A stretch of DNA of 9,181 bases. It comes from Gammaproteobacteria bacterium. GTDB lineage: Bacteria > Pseudomonadota > Gammaproteobacteria > Arenicellales > Arenicellaceae. How positions within the stretch are numbered: position 1 is the first letter of the stretch; each line of letters begins with the position of its first letter. The DNA is taken from contig DNHK01000316.1 in the NCBI GenBank assembly GCA_003485905.1, forward strand, positions 1-9,181, in the 5' to 3' direction. The notes under the pieces were generated by a model. That model was not told the DNA's origin. It saw only the letters and a program-made list of their open reading frames with translations, and searched no databases. The position numbers were made by a program, and so were the translations under genes. Positions 6,440 through 9,181 of the stretch are shown piece by piece.

Positions 6440-7092
6440 GCGAACTGCAGAATATAGAATGTGTCGTATTTGATCTTGACGGGGTTCTGATTGATTCGTC
6501 ACGGCAACACGCTCAAGCTTATTCAGAGCTTTGGGCTTTTATTGGTATTGACGGTCCGGACTACTTTGATATTGCGGGCCAGAAAACGCTAAGTGTCGTT
6601 GAAAAATATATTCTTGGAACAGATATCAATCCGACCAGGATCAACGAGTTAGTTGGTTTTAAGCAGCAGCGCGCACGAGAGTTATTGATGGGTTCTAATA
6701 TTTTGTTTCCTGATAGCAAGGATTCTTTGGAGCGAATCATATCGATAACCGATAGCACGGCCATTGCTACCGCTGCGTCATCCTATGTTGCAAACTATGC
6801 AGCAAGCCAGCTGGCCCCGAGCCGCCCATTTGATGCGATAGTAACTGCTGAGGATGTGAGTCGATCAAAGCCTGACCCAGAAGTATTCAATACAGCGATA
6901 AGGATGTGCAATTCAATACCAATTAAAAGCCTAATTCTCGAAGATAGTGCAGCAGGTTTATCCGCTGCGATACAAAGCGGTGCTCACGTCGCCTGTGTGC
7001 GAAGTGGCCTTGAGTTATCTAACGAGCGGTTTCTAGGGAGTTTTGTTAGCCTTGAAGAAGTGTCGATGTATCTAAGTGAAAATTTAAGCTAG
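6436..7092 (+). CDS. HAD-superfamily phosphatase / beta-phosphoglucomutase-like enzyme
   Basis: This is a 218-residue HAD subfamily I hydrolase of the beta-phosphoglucomutase/phosphoglycolate-phosphatase type. Motif I is DLDGV with nucleophile Asp13 and acid/base Asp15. A helical cap fills about 20-90. Motif II is Thr112 in ATAAS, motif III Lys145 in SKPDP, and motif IV ED at 169-170 followed by SAAGL. All catalytic residues are present. The family either removes phosphate from small phosphorylated metabolites or isomerises sugar phosphates. Beside a nucleotidyltransferase it may prepare the phosphorylated substrate that is then activated with a nucleotide. The start ATG overlaps the upstream TGA (ATGA) with no good Shine-Dalgarno, so translation is probably coupled. 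The substrate cannot be told. Confidence 0.88.
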   Translation: MSELQNIECVVFDLDGVLIDSSRQHAQAYSELWAFIGIDGPDYFDIAGQKTLSVVEKYILGTDINPTRINELVGFKQQRARELLMGSNILFPDSKDSLERIISITDSTAIATAASSYVANYAASQLAPSRPFDAIVTAEDVSRSKPDPEVFNTAIRMCNSIPIKSLILEDSAAGLSAAIQSGAHVACVRSGLELSNERFLGSFVSLEEVSMYLSENLS

Positions 7093-7851
7093 ATGAACTC
7101 TGTCGATAGATCTTTACTTATTATCCCCGCAGCGGGTGCTGGGTCTCGCTTATCTTATGGCGGTCCAAAATGTTTATTCGAAGTCGCTGGAAAACCGATG
7201 TTATGGCATGTGATCACTTGCCATAAAGAATTGGTTGATGATATCGCCGTGATCGTTAGCCCACAGTTTAAGACCGCAGTCGCGGAATTCCTTGAGACCG
7301 AGGCGATAATCAATGTGGAGTTATTTGTCCAAGATGAGCCAACCGGTATGTTAGACGCGATTATGATTCCAGCGCCTTTCTACATTGATAAAGGCGTGCG
7401 TTCGGTATCAATAAGTTGGTGTGATCAAATTTGTATCTCAGCTATCACCGCTCGAAATTTAGCCGATAGGCTTAAGCTTGCGGGGCCGGCTGATATGGTG
7501 TTCCCGACTGTAGCGATCGCTGACCCCTATATTCATATGCAACGGGATTCGAATGGAGTGATTAACAAGGTCCTGCACCGACGCGAGGGCGATGTTATGC
7601 CTGCGGTAGGTGAGAATGATTGCGGTTTGTTTGGACTCAATGCAACGGCATACTTTGAAGAGTTGACAAATTATTCAAATCAAGTCGAACTAGGAGTCGG
7701 TACCGGCGAGAGAAATTTTCTTCCATTTATCCCATGGTTATCGCAGCGCGGTACGGTAGAGACTTTTGCGGCGCAAGATTCAATAGAAGCCATAGGTGTT
7801 AATACTCGAGATGACGCTCTCGAAATCGAACGATATTGGAGTAACTTTTGA
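7093..7851 (+). CDS. GlmU-N-terminal-like nucleotidyltransferase
   Basis: The 252-residue NTP-transferase (MobA-like GT-A fold) would join a nucleotide to a phosphorylated sugar or alcohol, releasing pyrophosphate. The signature IPAAGAGSRL (11-20) with PKCLFEVAGKPML (25-37) is intact, including Lys26. QDEPTGMLDAI (80-90) resembles the base-binding stretch of GlmU, and SWCDQI (108-113) holds the metal-binding Asp111 with an unusual WC before it. CGLFGLNA (177-184), TGERNFLPFI (204-213) and IEAIGVNTRDDALEIER (231-247) parallel the GlmU uridylyltransferase domain. The acetyltransferase beta-helix of GlmU is absent, so this is a single-domain enzyme. ATG 7093 directly follows the TAG of the HAD gene, with no clear Shine-Dalgarno. 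Both nucleotide and acceptor are unknown. CofC of F420 synthesis shares the fold, which is notable given the CofD-like protein two genes upstream. Confidence 0.82.
   Translation: MNSVDRSLLIIPAAGAGSRLSYGGPKCLFEVAGKPMLWHVITCHKELVDDIAVIVSPQFKTAVAEFLETEAIINVELFVQDEPTGMLDAIMIPAPFYIDKGVRSVSISWCDQICISAITARNLADRLKLAGPADMVFPTVAIADPYIHMQRDSNGVINKVLHRREGDVMPAVGENDCGLFGLNATAYFEELTNYSNQVELGVGTGERNFLPFIPWLSQRGTVETFAAQDSIEAIGVNTRDDALEIERYWSNF
7838..7841 (+). promoter_or_regulatory. Ribosome binding site that fixes the TTG start at 7848
   Basis: GGAG at 7838-7841 is 6 bases from TTG 7848. This good spacing supports TTG as the start of the GT2 gene rather than the later TTG at 7863. Confidence 0.6.
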
Positions 7852-8819
7852 ATAGCAGCACATTGCCGCAAATATCTGTCCTAATGCCAGTGTATAACGG
7901 GGCCAGATATTTGCGCGAAGCGCTGGATAGTATTTTTTCGCAGTCATTTACAGACTTTGAATGTGTACTCATTGATGACGGCTCTACTGATCAGACTACG
8001 GAGATCATTGAAAGTTATACGGACAGCAGAATTACTTATATTAGTGATGGTCAAAATGTTGGTCTAACCCAACGTCTTAATCAGGGCCTTGAAATTGCTC
8101 GAGGTAAGTATATTGCACGTCATGATGATGACGATATTTCTTCACCGCAGCGATTTGCGCAGCAAGTCGAACTTTTGGAGTCCAATCAGGATTATCTTGG
8201 TTGTGGTAGTCGGGTTGCCATCATCGATGCTGATGGTGATGTAATTGGAGGTAGAAATTTTGCATTGGATCATTTGGCATTGATGGATCAGAATTTGCTA
8301 GAGAACCAGTTCATTCATGGAAGTCTGATGTTGCGAAAAAAAGAGTTACTAGCTGTTGGTGGTTATCGGCCCTTTTTTGTTTACGCTCAGGATTACGATT
8401 TGACGCTTCGGCTCCAAGAGCACGGTAAGCTTATTAACCTTGAAGCGCCGTTGTATTCATTGCGTTATTCGAATGATGCGATATCTGCGTCTCGAACTGG
8501 TGAGCAAATGGCGTACGCGCAGCATGCACGATCAGCTGCTGAACTTCGTCGTCAGGAAAAGGTAGACCCTATCGACGCACGTAGCGTAACTGAGCTCGGC
8601 GATATAAATTTTGTTGCTCGGAATGATGCGACTGAGCGCTTACTTTATTTGTACTTACGTAGTGGTTATCGACAAAAAGCAAGAAAATGTATTGATCAGT
8701 TGTTGGAAGACAAGCAGAGTATTGGCTTGCAGCTGCGACGATTGCTTACCTATTTACCGGGTCCGTTAATGTCTTCTTTTGTTGTTATGCTAGACGTGTT
8801 ACGAGGTGGCCTGAGGTGA
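7848..8819 (+). CDS. GT2 family glycosyltransferase
   Basis: This is an inverting GT-A glycosyltransferase of family 2, 323 residues, probably cytoplasmic or membrane-associated, adding a sugar from a nucleotide donor to a growing glycan. It shows ISVLMPVYNGARYL (9-22), IDDGSTDQT (42-50), the metal-binding run DDDD after ARH (93-96), GGYR (171-174) and QDYDLTLRL (181-189) with the likely catalytic Asp. The C-terminal third (about 220-323) is helical and family-variable, with a hydrophobic segment near the end that may touch the membrane. Unlike the GT2-like half of the CofD-like protein, all catalytic motifs are intact. It starts with TTG overlapping the TGA of the nucleotidyltransferase gene (TTGA) and ends in a GTGA overlap with the next gene. 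Donor and acceptor are not predictable. Confidence 0.9.
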   Translation: MNSSTLPQISVLMPVYNGARYLREALDSIFSQSFTDFECVLIDDGSTDQTTEIIESYTDSRITYISDGQNVGLTQRLNQGLEIARGKYIARHDDDDISSPQRFAQQVELLESNQDYLGCGSRVAIIDADGDVIGGRNFALDHLALMDQNLLENQFIHGSLMLRKKELLAVGGYRPFFVYAQDYDLTLRLQEHGKLINLEAPLYSLRYSNDAISASRTGEQMAYAQHARSAAELRRQEKVDPIDARSVTELGDINFVARNDATERLLYLYLRSGYRQKARKCIDQLLEDKQSIGLQLRRLLTYLPGPLMSSFVVMLDVLRGGLR

Positions 8820-9181
8820 AAATTGCGCTGGTTATTTCTTCTCTCGAAGTTGGTGGAGCCGAATCGCAGTTCCATTTAATAGCTTTGCAATTAAAAGACG
8901 ATGGCCACCAAGTGGAAGTCTGGTTATTGCGAAAACGAGGTGACTTTATTGCGCCGCTTGAGAGTGCCGGAATACCAGTGCGGGATTTGAACAAACAAGG
9001 TAGGCTCGACCTAGTAAGGCCCACCATTAATATTCGACGTTTTGCCAGAGACTTTTTACCCAATGCTATTTTCTGCAGTTTACCGTCGGCGTGTCTACAT
9101 GCGTTAGCGGCAAAGAGCGTGTGCCCAGGTGCGGTGTTTTGTTGGCAAATTGTCGCGACTAGATCTACGCTCCCGGAGTAC
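8816..9181 (+). CDS. GT4 family glycosyltransferase, 5' part (runs off the window)
   Basis: The first 122 codons of a GT-B glycosyltransferase are present, without a stop. KIALVISSLEVGGAE (2-16) is the typical first strand and glycine-rich loop of GT4 enzymes. LKDDGHQVEVWLL (26-38) and GDFIAPLESAGIPV (42-55) are the next standard elements. Only the acceptor-side N-terminal domain is visible; the donor-binding EX7E region lies beyond the window. Start GTG 8816 overlaps the upstream TGA (GTGA), with GAGG (8803-8806) 9 bases before it. It is the fifth gene of the operon and supports a role of the whole unit in building a glycan. Confidence 0.85.
   Translation, partial: MKIALVISSLEVGGAESQFHLIALQLKDDGHQVEVWLLRKRGDFIAPLESAGIPVRDLNKQGRLDLVRPTINIRRFARDFLPNAIFCSLPSACLHALAAKSVCPGAVFCWQIVATRSTLPEY

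Noticed and set aside
8785..9063. Minus-strand open frame over the GT2/GT4 junction
   Set aside because: It overlaps two recognised glycosyltransferase genes antisense and shows no recognisable motif.
1..9181. Insertion sequences, tRNA genes, CRISPR repeats or attachment sites
   Set aside because: No transposase, terminal inverted repeats, direct repeat arrays or tRNA-like folds could be seen on either strand.

Overview
The window looks like a surface-polysaccharide / lipopolysaccharide region of a Gram-negative bacterium. The GC content appears moderate. The LpxD-family acyltransferase places it among outer-membrane bacteria, and a gammaproteobacterium is plausible, but the sequence alone does not fix a genus. 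There is no RNA gene, transposon, CRISPR array or phage gene that I can support. The gene content is accessory envelope-glycan biosynthesis.

Layout. (1) Bases 1-147 hold the tail of something upstream, ending in a textbook rho-independent terminator (108-147). (2) Bases 176-1982, plus strand: an LpxD-like left-handed beta-helix N-acyltransferase, then a DUF374 lysophospholipid-acyltransferase-like protein. Both families act in lipid A acylation. (3) Bases 2012-4175, minus strand: a two-gene unit with overlapping ends, made of a DPM1-type GT2 polyprenyl-phosphate sugar synthase followed by a polytopic GT-C-like membrane protein. The usual logic is that the GT2 charges a lipid carrier with one sugar and the membrane protein transfers it on the periplasmic face. 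(4) Bases 4176-4444: a 269-bp divergent control region with an extended -10 promoter facing left and a TTGATG-N17-TACAAT promoter facing right, plus a 17-codon leader ORF. (5) Bases 4445-9181, plus strand: a very tightly packed operon (junctions overlapping by 4 bases or directly abutting). It encodes a YvcK/CofD-like protein fused to a GT2-like domain, a HAD phosphatase/phosphomutase, a GlmU-N-terminal-like nucleotidyltransferase, a GT2 glycosyltransferase and the start of a GT4 glycosyltransferase that runs off the window.

How they may work together (inference). In the right-hand operon the HAD enzyme could handle a sugar phosphate or release the phosphate, the nucleotidyltransferase could activate a phosphorylated compound with a nucleotide, and the two canonical glycosyltransferases would assemble a glycan. 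The surprising member is the first gene. Its N-terminal ~340 residues carry the signatures of the YvcK/CofD superfamily, known as a UDP-sugar-binding regulator (YvcK) or as a phospho-lactyl transferase of F420 biosynthesis (CofD). Its C-terminal ~250 residues align by eye to the DPM1-like GT2 encoded on the opposite strand, but the catalytic Asp-Ala-Asp is replaced by Glu-Ser-Ser. This fusion, in an operon with a MobA/GlmU-fold nucleotidyltransferase, is the best candidate here for an undescribed system.

Start codons are unusual: TTG is the likely start of three genes and GTG of one, and coupling through overlapping stop/start codons appears to replace strong ribosome binding sites at several junctions.
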